A DNA stretch of 16,331 nt from Gemmatimonadales bacterium. GTDB lineage: Bacteria > Gemmatimonadota > Gemmatimonadetes > Gemmatimonadales > GWC2-71-9. This document shows, piece by piece, positions 1 to 7,333 of the stretch. A program made the translations under genes and the position numbers. Below the pieces are notes generated by a model. That model ran no database searches and was not told the DNA's origin. It saw only the letters and a program-made list of their open reading frames with translations. Within the stretch, counting starts at the first letter, position 1. Every line of letters starts with the position of its first letter. The stretch covers positions 1 to 16,331 of the forward strand of contig JACCSZ010000113.1 in the NCBI GenBank assembly GCA_013812695.1, in the 5' to 3' direction.

Positions 1-457
1 GCCGCGACCTGCTCCGCGCCGCCGGGGCGACGAGCAGCAGCAGGCCGAGCAGGAGGAATGCGACGCACGTGAGCGGGGCGGGGCGGCCGGGAAACACCCG
101 CGCGAGCTGGCTGACCTGGTCGGCGAAGAACAGCGTGTCGAGACGCAGGTCGATGGGGAACAGATACTGGGCGAGGAGCAGCGCCGCGAGCGTGGCGGTG
201 AGCGTGGCGGTGACTTGCCGGAGCCGCCCGGCGCCGATCCGGAGTGCGAGCAGCGCCGTGCCGGCCAGCACGAACAGGATGGCGTCGAGCGGCTGCGCGG
301 CCGGCAGGAACAGCGCCCTCGGCACCAGCGGCACGTACCCGTACACGTACCCCTGGAGCAGGGCCACGCCGAGGCCGATCGCGAGGGTCGCGGCCACGAC
401 GGGGAACCGGTCGATCCGTGCGACGGCCGTGCTTCGATCGGCCATGGACGACGCCAT
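1..457 (-). CDS. Membrane-embedded sensor-like protein, N-terminal part (cut by window edge)
   Basis: The minus strand is open from an ATG at 457 (second in-frame ATG at 445) to the window edge, giving about 152 residues without a stop. The residues form several hydrophobic segments separated by short polar turns. A late motif, FPGRPAPLT followed by a Leu-rich helix and an Arg-rich end, resembles the membrane sensory region that precedes PAS/GAF and histidine kinase domains in many multi-domain sensors, where PGR.(S/A)P.TA..FLLLG is typical. I therefore infer an N-terminal membrane sensor module whose output domain lies outside the window. No good ribosome binding site precedes either ATG (a weak AAGG lies next to the first). 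The gene lies downstream of the efflux operon on the same strand but 173 bp away, so it probably has its own promoter. The membrane topology is clear; the sensor-kinase identity is tentative. Confidence 0.6.
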   Translation of the reverse strand, partial: MASSMADRSTAVARIDRFPVVAATLAIGLGVALLQGYVYGYVPLVPRALFLPAAQPLDAILFVLAGTALLALRIGAGRLRQVTATLTATLAALLLAQYLFPIDLRLDTLFFADQVSQLARVFPGRPAPLTCVAFLLLGLLLLVAPAARSRSR

Positions 458-630
458 GCCTTCGGAGAGACTTCGCTTTGGGGGTGGTCTGATCCTACAA
501 GATAGCCAGCGGAACCCGTTTGCGGGGGCTGATCCGGCTGCGGACAGTGGTGCCTGACCCGAGACATCCCCCAAGCCCTCGCTGACCGTGGCCGAAGCCA
601 GGGCTCAGGGGAAAGACCGGAAAAGCGATC
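458..630. other. Intergenic region between the efflux operon and the sensor-like gene
   Basis: This stretch separates the end of the RND permease from the start of the sensor-like gene, both on the minus strand. It contains a possible hairpin (AGCCCT at 574-579 pairing with AGGGCT at 600-605, extended by flanking C and G runs, 20-nt loop). The hairpin could end the efflux transcript, but no T-run follows it on the minus strand, so a factor-independent terminator is not supported. I see no convincing coding frame here. Confidence 0.3.
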
Positions 631-3600
631 CTACGCCTCCACCAGGCTCGGACCCGCGGCCAGCGGCTGCGCCACCGATTCGGCCGCCTCGACGGGCCGG
701 TGCTCCGCCGCGATCAGCAGGTAGAACACCGGCACCACGAACAGGGTGAACAGCGTCCCCACGGTCATGCCCGTCACCAGAACGGTGCCGATGCTGTTCC
801 GCGCCTCGGATCCCGGCCCCGAGACCAGCACCAGCGGGAAGTGCCCGCACACGGTGGCCACCGAGGTCATCAGCACCGGCCGGAGCCGCGTCACCGAGGC
901 TTCGCGGATCGCGGCCAGCTTGGCGAGACCGTCCTTCTGCAGCCGGTTGGCGAACTCTACGATCAGGATGCCGTTCTTCGCGATCAGTCCCACCAGCGTG
1001 ATCAGCCCGACCTGCGAGTAGATGTTGATCGTGGTCAGGTCCAGGAAGCTGAACAGCAGCGCGCCCGAGATCGCCAGCGGCACCGAGCCCAGCAGCACGA
1101 TCAACGGGTCGCGGAAGCTCTGGAACTGCGCCGCGAGCACCAGGTAGATCAGCACGAGCGCGAACCCGAGCGTGACGGTGAGCGCCGCGCCCTCTTGCCG
1201 AATCTGTCGCGATTCTCCCCCGTAATCGACGGTGAGGGCGGGCCCGCTCGCCGCGGCAGCCGCGGCCTCGAGGACCCGCAGGCCTTCCTCCTTCGTGACG
1301 CCCGGCTGAACGCCGCCGAACACCCGCACGGCGTTCCGCTGCTGAAATCGGTTGAGCGTTCTCGGCGCGGTGGTCGTCTCGATGCGGGTGAACGTCGACA
1401 CCGGCACCAGCTCCCCGCTCGGGGTCTTGATCTTGAGATCGAGCAGCGGCGCCACGCTGGCGCGGTCCGCTTCGCCGATCTGGGGGATGACCTTGTAGCT
1501 CCGGTCGAAGAAGTTGAACCGGTTGACGTAGCCGCCGCCGAGCAGGGTGCCGAGCTCCTGGCCGACGCTGGCCAGGTCGAGGCCCAGGTCGGCCACCTGC
1601 TCGCGGTCGATCACTACGCGCGCCTCGGGCAGGTCGATCTTGAGGTCGGTGTCCACGTAGAGGAACTTGCCGCTCTGCCAGCCCGCGCCGACGACCTGGC
1701 CCACGGTCTCGAGCAGCTGCTCGGGCGGCGCCTCGCTCTGGAGTATCAGCTCGACGTCGTACTGCCCCGGCGTCGGGAGCGGCGGATCGAGCCGCGGGAA
1801 CACCCGCACGCCGGGCACCTGCGAGACGGCGCCGAACACCTCGCCGTACATCGCCTCGGTCGAGCGGTCGCGCTCCTTCCAGTCCTTCGTGACCATCCCT
1901 CCGAACCCACCCCACGCCGCGGTCAGCGACCACATGAACTCGGCCTCGGGGAATCCCTGCACCCGGCTGATCACGTCCAGCGACGCGCGGTTGGCCGCTG
2001 GAAGCGACGCATCGGGGGGCGCTTCCATGAAGAAACTGATGTGGCTCTGGTCCTCGACCGGCGCCAGTTCCCGCCGCGAAAAGGAGTACAGCGGCCAGGC
2101 GGCCGCCATGACCAGGAGCGCGGCCGCGACGATCCCCCAGCGCATCCCGAGCGCGCCGTCGAGCCCCCGCGCGTAGGTGCGGCGCACCGCCTCGAAGCCG
2201 CGGTTGACCAGGGCGGTGAGCCGCCCTTCCTCGCCGTGCGCGTGCACGAAGCGCGAGCTCATGACCGGCGACAGCGTCACCGCCACGATGCCCGACACCA
2301 CGACCGCGGCGGCGAGCGTGATTGCGAACTCGAGGAACAGCGAGCCGGTGAGCCCGCCCTGGAACGCGATCGGGGTGTACACGGTCGCCAGCGTGATGGT
2401 CATGGCGATGATGGGGCCGACCAGCTCGCGCGCGCCGACGAGCGCCGCGTCGATCCGCGACTTGCCCAGGCGCACATGCCGCTCGACGTTCTCGACCACG
2501 ACGATCGCGTCGTCCACCACCAGGCCGACCGAGAGCACGATGGCGAGGATGGTGAGCAGGTTCAGGCTGAAGCCCAGGGCGTACATCACGATCGCCGCCC
2601 CGACCAACGAGACCGGCATGGCCACGAGGGGCACCAGCGCCGTGCGGATCGACCCCATGAACAGGAACACCACCAGTCCGACGATCCCGATGGTCTCGGC
2701 CAGAGTCTTGGTGATCTCGGTGAGCGCGTCCTCCATGAAGCTGGTGCCGTCGTACACCAGGCGCATGTCGATGTCCTTCGGCAGCGTCGGCCGGATCCGC
2801 TCCATCTCCGCCCGGAGCCGGTGCGCGACATCGATCTCGTTGGTGCCGACCAGCGGCCAGACGCCGAGGTAGACGCCTTCCTTGGCGCCGTACTTGGCGA
2901 CCAGGTTCGGCTCCTCCGCCCCCAGCTCGACCCGCGCCACGTCGCTCAGGCGCACGATGGCCCCGTCCCGGTCGGCGACGATCAGGTCGTCGAACTCTTC
3001 GACCGAGCGGAGGTCGGTGTTCGCGAGCAGGTTGACCTGGACCAGGTTGCCCTTGGTCTGGCCGACCGCCGCGAGATAGTTGTTCCGCCGGAGCGCCGCC
3101 TGCACGTCGCCCGGCGCGAGGTTGAGGGCGGCCAGACGCTCGGGATCGATCCAGACCCGCATGGCGATCTGCCGGCCGCCCTCGAACGTCACCCGCTGGA
3201 CGCCCGGAAGGGTCGAAAGCCGCGGCTGAAGGGAGCGCAGCAGCCAGTCGGTCACCGCGGGGACATCGCGCTCGGTGGACGTGAAGCTCAGGTAGAAGGT
3301 CGCGTAAGGCCGGTCGGCGCGTTGCACCTCGACCACCGGCGGCTCGGCTTCTGCCGGCAGCTCGGCGCGGACCTGCTGCAGCCGAGCGGTCACCTCCGCG
3401 AGCGCGGCTGTGCTGTTGTGGTCGAGCTTGAGCCGCACGGTCACGGTGCTGACGCCCGCGCGGCTGGTGGACTCGACGTAGTCCACCCCGCTGATCGCCG
3501 ACACGGCACTCTCGATAGGGGTCGTCAGGAAGCCGCGGACAGTCTCGGCGCCGGCGCCGTAGTACACGGTGGTGATCACCACCGACGAGCTCTCGATCTG

Positions 3601-3717
3601 GGGGTACTGCTGCACCGGCAGGGCCGTCAGCGCCCGCCAGCCGATCAGCACGATGACGAGGTTGACCACGACCGCCAGCACCGGGTGGCGGATGAAGACA
3701 TCGGTGAACGAGCGCAT
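631..3717 (-). CDS. RND efflux transporter permease (HAE1/AcrB-MexB type)
   Basis: This 1028-residue protein has the usual length of the inner-membrane proton/drug antiporter subunit of tripartite RND pumps. It begins MRSFTDVFIRHPVLA with the first membrane helix immediately after, as the family does. TM4 carries the proton-relay pair of adjacent aspartates (about D402-D403, in VVDDAIVVVENVERH), and the second helical half carries the matching lysine (about K914, in GLIAKNGILIVEF). Two large periplasmic loops follow TM1 and TM7. The start is well set: GGGAG lies 8 nt upstream inside the end of the adaptor gene, and the adaptor stop is separated from this ATG by one base (TAG-C-ATG), so translation is probably coupled. 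Substrate is unknown; drugs, solvents or other toxic compounds are the family norm. No outer-membrane channel gene is adjacent. All key residues are intact, so it should be functional. Confidence 0.96.
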   Translation of the reverse strand: MRSFTDVFIRHPVLAVVVNLVIVLIGWRALTALPVQQYPQIESSSVVITTVYYGAGAETVRGFLTTPIESAVSAISGVDYVESTSRAGVSTVTVRLKLDHNSTAALAEVTARLQQVRAELPAEAEPPVVEVQRADRPYATFYLSFTSTERDVPAVTDWLLRSLQPRLSTLPGVQRVTFEGGRQIAMRVWIDPERLAALNLAPGDVQAALRRNNYLAAVGQTKGNLVQVNLLANTDLRSVEEFDDLIVADRDGAIVRLSDVARVELGAEEPNLVAKYGAKEGVYLGVWPLVGTNEIDVAHRLRAEMERIRPTLPKDIDMRLVYDGTSFMEDALTEITKTLAETIGIVGLVVFLFMGSIRTALVPLVAMPVSLVGAAIVMYALGFSLNLLTILAIVLSVGLVVDDAIVVVENVERHVRLGKSRIDAALVGARELVGPIIAMTITLATVYTPIAFQGGLTGSLFLEFAITLAAAVVVSGIVAVTLSPVMSSRFVHAHGEEGRLTALVNRGFEAVRRTYARGLDGALGMRWGIVAAALLVMAAAWPLYSFSRRELAPVEDQSHISFFMEAPPDASLPAANRASLDVISRVQGFPEAEFMWSLTAAWGGFGGMVTKDWKERDRSTEAMYGEVFGAVSQVPGVRVFPRLDPPLPTPGQYDVELILQSEAPPEQLLETVGQVVGAGWQSGKFLYVDTDLKIDLPEARVVIDREQVADLGLDLASVGQELGTLLGGGYVNRFNFFDRSYKVIPQIGEADRASVAPLLDLKIKTPSGELVPVSTFTRIETTTAPRTLNRFQQRNAVRVFGGVQPGVTKEEGLRVLEAAAAAASGPALTVDYGGESRQIRQEGAALTVTLGFALVLIYLVLAAQFQSFRDPLIVLLGSVPLAISGALLFSFLDLTTINIYSQVGLITLVGLIAKNGILIVEFANRLQKDGLAKLAAIREASVTRLRPVLMTSVATVCGHFPLVLVSGPGSEARNSIGTVLVTGMTVGTLFTLFVVPVFYLLIAAEHRPVEAAESVAQPLAAGPSLVEA

Positions 3718-3718
3718 G

Positions 3719-4846
3719 CTACTTGCTCCCGGCGGGGGGCGTGGCCTGGCTATCCGCGACCGCGACCAAGACCGCCTCGCGCAGCTTGAACGAGCCCGAC
3801 GTGGCCACCCGATCGCCCGCCGAGAGGCCCTCGAGGATCATGACCTCGTCACCGACGACCGCTCCGCTTCGCACCGGCTTGAGGTGCGCGCGCAGCTTGT
3901 CGTCCTTGTCCGGCGCGATCAGGAAGACGTGGTCGCCGCCGGGTCCCTTGCGGAGCGCGCTCACCGGAATAGCCACGGCCTTGCCCGTCGCGCCCACGGG
4001 CACCAGCACGCGCACCGACGCGCCGGGTGCGGGGACGTCGCCGCCCGTGATCGTGGCGCGGACCGAGGCGTTCCGCGTCGTGGGGTCCACCCGGGAGTCG
4101 ATGGCGAGGATCCGCGCCACGATCGGGGCGGCCTCGTTCCCGGCGACGACCCCGACTCGGTCTCCCTCGCGCAGGCCGGCGGCGACCCGCTGCGCCACGC
4201 TGAAGTCCACGTGCGCAGCGTTCGCGATGCCCTGGAGCGTGGTGAGCTCGGTGCCTTCCTCCAGATACTGCCCCGGGTGCACGTCCGCGATCCCGACCCG
4301 CACGCGGAAGGGCGCCCGGATCGTCTTCCGGGCGATGATCGCACGGGTCCGCGCCATTTCAGCCTGGGCGACGTCGCGCGCCGCCCGGGCCTGATCTACC
4401 TCCTCCTGAGAGACCGCCTTGTGGCGGCGCAGGCTCTCCAGACGGGCGAGCGTCGTCCCCGCCAGGGCCGCCTGCGCCGCCTGCGCCTCCAGCTCGGCTG
4501 CTTCGACCGATACGTCGAGCGCCACGAGCAAGGCGCCCGTCTCGACGATGTCTCCAGGCGTAAGCGCTACCCGGCGGACGGTACCCGCGATTTCATTGCG
4601 CAGCGTGATCGAGCGCATGGCCAGGACGGTCCCGATCGCCGTGGTGGTCGGGCGGTGCTCGCGCTCGGTCGCGAGCCCGGCGGTGATCGTCTCCGTCGGT
4701 TCGGGCTGGCTCGCGGCGGCCGTCTCGGACTTCTGCAGCTCCAGGAATTTCCAGGTGGCCAGGGCGGCGCCCGTGGTGACGATCGCTCCGAGCAGGAAGG
4801 CCGTGCCGATCCAGCCGCGGCGGTTTGGGAGTGTTCGGCGACTCAT
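3719..4846 (-). CDS. RND efflux periplasmic adaptor (HlyD/MexA-type membrane fusion protein)
   Basis: The 375-residue protein links the RND permease to an outer-membrane channel. It starts MSRRTLPNRRG and is followed by one hydrophobic helix (about residues 12-35). There is no lipobox cysteine, so it is probably anchored by this helix rather than by lipid. A lipoyl-like half (ITLRNEIAGTVRRVALTPGD) leads into an Ala/Gln/Arg-rich coiled-coil hairpin, then the second lipoyl half (IRAPFRVRVGIADVHPGQYL), a beta-barrel and a membrane-proximal domain, the order seen in the family. The frame stays open upstream as far as 5305, but that extension runs antisense through the HxlR gene and across the promoter. 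The ATG at 4846 has GAGGAG about 10 nt upstream and yields a normal N-terminus, so I chose it. It is the first gene of a two-gene operon with the permease and is probably controlled by the divergent HxlR protein. Confidence 0.93.
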   Translation of the reverse strand: MSRRTLPNRRGWIGTAFLLGAIVTTGAALATWKFLELQKSETAAASQPEPTETITAGLATEREHRPTTTAIGTVLAMRSITLRNEIAGTVRRVALTPGDIVETGALLVALDVSVEAAELEAQAAQAALAGTTLARLESLRRHKAVSQEEVDQARAARDVAQAEMARTRAIIARKTIRAPFRVRVGIADVHPGQYLEEGTELTTLQGIANAAHVDFSVAQRVAAGLREGDRVGVVAGNEAAPIVARILAIDSRVDPTTRNASVRATITGGDVPAPGASVRVLVPVGATGKAVAIPVSALRKGPGGDHVFLIAPDKDDKLRAHLKPVRSGAVVGDEVMILEGLSAGDRVATSGSFKLREAVLVAVADSQATPPAGSK

Positions 4847-4906
4847 GTAGGGTGATCTCCTCGGTGCTTCATCGCGGTCGTCTTGACCAGGGCCAGGCTT
4901 ACTTTT

Positions 4907-4921
4907 CGTAATCACATTACG
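4907..4921. promoter_or_regulatory. Perfect palindrome CGTAATCACATTACG, candidate HxlR operator
   Basis: The 15 bp consist of two 6-bp arms (CGTAAT/ATTACG) around a CAC centre, with no mismatch. The palindrome covers the predicted -10 box of the efflux operon promoter, where a bound dimeric repressor would block RNA polymerase. It also partly overlaps a second TTAC-N5-GTAA pair (4899-4911). HxlR proteins bind as dimers to short palindromes in their own divergent promoter regions. The position is seen directly; the binding is inferred. Confidence 0.65.
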
Positions 4922-4942
4922 CTGCGTTATCTTTGGAGTCAA
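4914..4942 (-). promoter_or_regulatory. Sigma70-type promoter of the RND efflux operon
   Basis: On the minus strand TTGACT (4942-4937) is followed by exactly 17 bp and then TAATGT (4919-4914), a strong match to -35 and -10 consensus boxes in an otherwise GC-rich background. Transcription would start near 4907 and give a leader of about 60 nt before the adaptor ATG at 4846. The -10 box sits inside the palindrome at 4907-4921. Confidence 0.65.
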
Positions 4943-4979
4943 GGGAAGCCGCGCGACGCGTGACGCACGCGTGACATGG

Positions 4980-5008
4980 TTGCCGAGCAGTAAGTCACTC
5001 ACTATTTT
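4980..5008 (+). promoter_or_regulatory. Possible promoter of the HxlR gene giving a leaderless transcript
   Basis: TTGCCG (4980-4985), a 17-bp spacer and TATTTT (5003-5008) form a moderate sigma70-like promoter. Its expected start site falls at about 5014-5016, on the ATG at 5015. No Shine-Dalgarno sequence precedes the ATG, which agrees with leaderless translation. The match is moderate, so the call is tentative. Confidence 0.4.
4989..5003. promoter_or_regulatory. Near-perfect palindrome AGTAAGTCACTCACT, second candidate HxlR operator
   Basis: This is a 15-bp inverted repeat with 6 of 7 arm positions paired around a central C. It lies 11 bp before the HxlR start codon, within the spacer and first base of the -10 of its likely promoter, so binding here would give autorepression. 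It shares the GTAA half-site with the palindrome at 4907-4921, and the two centres are 82 bp apart. Confidence 0.5.
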
Positions 5009-5014
5009 CGAGCT

Positions 5015-5365
5015 ATGACCCACGACTCGCACTTCTGCCCCGACTTCCACAAGGCCGTCGAGCTGATCGGGCAACGCTGGTCCGGGGCGATCGTCCGCGA
5101 GATGCTGGCTGGAGCCCGCAGGTTCAGCGAGCTCCGCGGCGCCATCCCCGACATCAGCGACCGAATGCTGTGCGCGCGGTTGAAGGGATTGGAAGCGGAG
5201 CGCATCGTCGAGCGACGGGTCTATGCCGAAACGCCGGTGCGCGTCGACTATCAGCTCACGGCCAAGGGCCGCGCTCTGGAGCAGGTGTTCGTCGCGATCG
5301 GCCACTGGACCGATGAGTGGGCGGTCTGTCCCAAGGCGTCGAGCGACGGTCCCGAAGCCGCCTGA
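5015..5365 (+). CDS. HxlR-family winged-helix transcriptional regulator
   Basis: The 116-residue protein fits the length and pattern of the HxlR/MarR-like family. It opens with a short arm (MTHDSHFCPDF), then helices with the family signature (ELIGQRWSGAIVREMLAG, RRFSELRGAIPDISDRML), a recognition-helix region (ARLKGLEAERIVERRVY) and a wing (PVRVDYQLTAKGRALEQV). It presumably binds DNA as a dimer. Cys8 sits at the N-terminal position used as a redox or electrophile switch in relatives such as YodB and CatR; Cys53 and Cys105 are further cysteines. Divergent arrangement with the efflux operon and two palindromes between them suggest that it represses the pump and itself until a toxic or oxidising compound inactivates it. 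The family call is firm; the target and signal are inferred. Confidence 0.92.
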   Translation: MTHDSHFCPDFHKAVELIGQRWSGAIVREMLAGARRFSELRGAIPDISDRMLCARLKGLEAERIVERRVYAETPVRVDYQLTAKGRALEQVFVAIGHWTDEWAVCPKASSDGPEAA

Positions 5366-5425
5366 GCGCTAACGGGTTCTCTGAATGAACGCTGCTCGCC
5401 CAGCTCCCCGCCTGCTGATCCCTGC

Positions 5426-7264
5426 GTGATCCCGTCGTCTGCATCAGCCTGTATTCGCCTCGGCGCCTTATTTTGTCTGGGCGCCGGCCTGCTGATCGGC
5501 CCCACCGGCCTGTCCGCCCAAGCCGCCATCCGCGTGGACACCGCCGTGGCCGTCCCCATGCGCGACGGCGTCGTCCTCCGAGCCGACCTGTGGCGCCCAA
5601 CGGCCGCGGGGCGATATCCGACCCTGGTCTACCGCACCCCCTACGGCCGCGGCGACACGGCCAGTAGCGGGGAGCTCGTAGTCGCAGCCGTCCGCCGCGG
5701 GTACGCGGTCGTGCTCCAGGACGTGCGCGGACGCTACGGCTCCGCCGGCGAGTTCGATCCCTATCGGCACGAAGGCCGGGACGGCTACGACACGATCGAG
5801 TGGGCCTCCCGGCAGCCGTGGTCGAGCGGCGACGTCGGAACCTTCGGCCTGTCGTATCCCGGCGCTGTCCAGTGGCTCGCGGCGGTCGAGCGCCCGCCCG
5901 CGCTCAAGGCGATGGTGCCGGCCATGACCTACTCCGCGCCCGAAAGTTTTTGGTATTCCGGCGGCGTGTGGGACGGCTCGTGGCTCGACTGGACCTGGTT
6001 CAGCATCGCCCCCGATCTTCGCCGCCGGCTCGGCGCGCCGGGGCCGCGGAGCGACGCCGACGTCGCGGCGGCCTGGGAACGCGACGGGCCGGCCGCCCGC
6101 CGCCACCGGCCGCTGCGCACGCTGGCCGACTTCGAGGGCATCGCCCCGTGGTACTACGAGTGGATGCGCCACCCGCCCAGGGATCCCTGGTGGAGCTGGG
6201 CCGCGCTCGAGGGTCGCTATGGCGACGTCGGCGCCGCCGTCCTCAACCTCTCGGGATGGTTCGACGAGCCGTACGGCCCGAGCGGTGCCGTCGCCAACCA
6301 TCAGGCGCTCGTCGAGGCTCGCCCCGCCGACTCGCGCACGCGACTGATCATCGGGGCGTGGACCCACGGTGTCGGAGCCGTGGGTCGCGACAGGGCCGGC
6401 GACCGCGAGTTCGGCCGCCGTGCCGCGCTCGACTACACCGGCACGGTGCTGGATTGGATGGACCGGCACGTGAAAGGCGCCGGCAGGCCGGCCCCGCCCG
6501 AGCCGGCGGTCCGGGTCTTCGTCATGGGCGCCAATCGCTGGCGCAGTGCGGACCGGTGGCCGATTCCCGGCACGCGGCCCGACACCCTCTACTTCCACTC
6601 GCCCCTCGTGGCCGGTCCCGCGGGCGTCGCCCATGCCGACGGTGTCGACACCACGGCTCGAACTGTCGGGCGTTTGTCGCGGCGTCCGCCCACGGCACCC
6701 GCGGGCGAGACCGTCATCCGCTCCGATCCGGCCGCTCCGCCGAGCGACCCGTTCGAGGGGCGGGCCGGCGCGCACGACTATCGCCCGCTCGTCGGCCGGC
6801 CAGGGTTTGCGGTGTTCGAGACGGCGCCATTCACGCTGTCCCGGGAAGTCGTGGGCCCCGTCGTCGTCGAGCTGACGATGAGCGCCGGCGTGCCGGACTT
6901 CGACGTGTGGGTGCAGCTCTACGACGTGGCGCCCGACGGAACCGCTTGGAATCTCTCGAGTCCCGGTAGTGCGCTTCAACGGGCGAGCTATCGCGAGGGC
7001 GGACCGGACCGCCGCCTGGTCCGGGATGGTGACACCGTGCGGCTCAGGTTGGACCGCCTCGTCACCGCGAACCAATTTTTCGCCGGCCACCGGCTCCGCG
7101 TCGTCGTGTCGCCCGCGTTCTATCCGTTGTTCTCGATCAATCCGCAGACCGGCGCGCAGGAGTTCGACAGCGACAGTACACGCGCGGGCGACGTGCGGAT
7201 CCACCACTCCGCCGGCCAGCTCTCGCGGCTGGTTCTCCCGGTGGTGCCGCCCGATCGGCGCTGA
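5426..7264 (+). CDS. Exported CocE/NonD-family serine hydrolase (X-Pro dipeptidyl-peptidase S15-like)
   Basis: The 612-residue protein belongs to the alpha/beta hydrolase group that includes cocaine esterase, glutaryl-7-ACA acylase and Xaa-Pro dipeptidyl-peptidase. It has a secretion signal (hydrophobic LGALFCLGAGLLIG, likely cleaved after LSAQA), so it acts in the periplasm or outside. The start of the mature part (VAVPMRDGVVLRADLWRP, then YPTLVYRTPYGRG) is typical of the family. The nucleophile is Ser143 in GTFGLSYPGA; the acid is probably Asp280 in NLSGWFDEPY and the histidine His314 in IGAWTHG. The C-terminal third is the beta-sandwich domain of the family (PVVVELTMSAGVPDFDVWVQLYDV). Translation appears to begin at GTG 5426, the only start that keeps the whole signal peptide; no ribosome binding site is evident, so the exact start is less certain. 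It lies 60 bp after the HxlR gene on the same strand. The natural substrate, an ester or peptide, cannot be read from sequence. Confidence 0.92.
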   Translation: MIPSSASACIRLGALFCLGAGLLIGPTGLSAQAAIRVDTAVAVPMRDGVVLRADLWRPTAAGRYPTLVYRTPYGRGDTASSGELVVAAVRRGYAVVLQDVRGRYGSAGEFDPYRHEGRDGYDTIEWASRQPWSSGDVGTFGLSYPGAVQWLAAVERPPALKAMVPAMTYSAPESFWYSGGVWDGSWLDWTWFSIAPDLRRRLGAPGPRSDADVAAAWERDGPAARRHRPLRTLADFEGIAPWYYEWMRHPPRDPWWSWAALEGRYGDVGAAVLNLSGWFDEPYGPSGAVANHQALVEARPADSRTRLIIGAWTHGVGAVGRDRAGDREFGRRAALDYTGTVLDWMDRHVKGAGRPAPPEPAVRVFVMGANRWRSADRWPIPGTRPDTLYFHSPLVAGPAGVAHADGVDTTARTVGRLSRRPPTAPAGETVIRSDPAAPPSDPFEGRAGAHDYRPLVGRPGFAVFETAPFTLSREVVGPVVVELTMSAGVPDFDVWVQLYDVAPDGTAWNLSSPGSALQRASYREGGPDRRLVRDGDTVRLRLDRLVTANQFFAGHRLRVVVSPAFYPLFSINPQTGAQEFDSDSTRAGDVRIHHSAGQLSRLVLPVVPPDRR

Positions 7265-7299
7265 GCGAGGGCCGGCCGCTGGGCTCGTCCCTGAGGACA

Positions 7300-7315
7300 C
7301 CCGCTCGTCTGCGGG
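7300..7315 (+). terminator. Weak hairpin between the hydrolase and the DUF4118 gene
   Basis: CCCGC (7300-7304) pairs with GCGGG (7311-7315) across a 6-nt loop, and TATTTT follows 5 nt later. It could slow or end transcription of the CocE gene. The stem is short and the TATTTT may instead be promoter sequence for the next gene, so this is a weak call. Confidence 0.2.
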
Positions 7316-7333
7316 CGCGCTATTTTAGGGACG

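Noticed and set aside
69..557. Plus-strand frame at the window start
   Set aside because: It is Ser/Arg/Ala-rich and without motifs, and lies opposite the minus-strand frame that encodes regular membrane helices.
700..3789. Very long open frame (1029 codons) on the plus strand opposite the RND permease
   Set aside because: It is rich in Arg, His, Asp and Gln with no domain signature, as expected from antisense of a high-GC gene. The minus-strand frame has all RND motifs.
4847..5305. N-terminal extension of the adaptor frame up to 5305
   Set aside because: It would run antisense through the HxlR gene and across the promoter and palindrome; the start at 4846 has a ribosome binding site and a normal adaptor N-terminus.
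5385..5428. 14-codon frame (MNAARPAPRLLIPA) just before the CocE start, as a possible leader peptide
   Set aside because: No ribosome binding site, no run of regulatory codons, and no attenuator-like hairpins downstream.
5468..7300. 610-codon minus-strand frame opposite the CocE hydrolase
   Set aside because: No recognisable motif, low-complexity Arg/Gly/Val-rich composition; the plus-strand frame has the catalytic triad and signal peptide.
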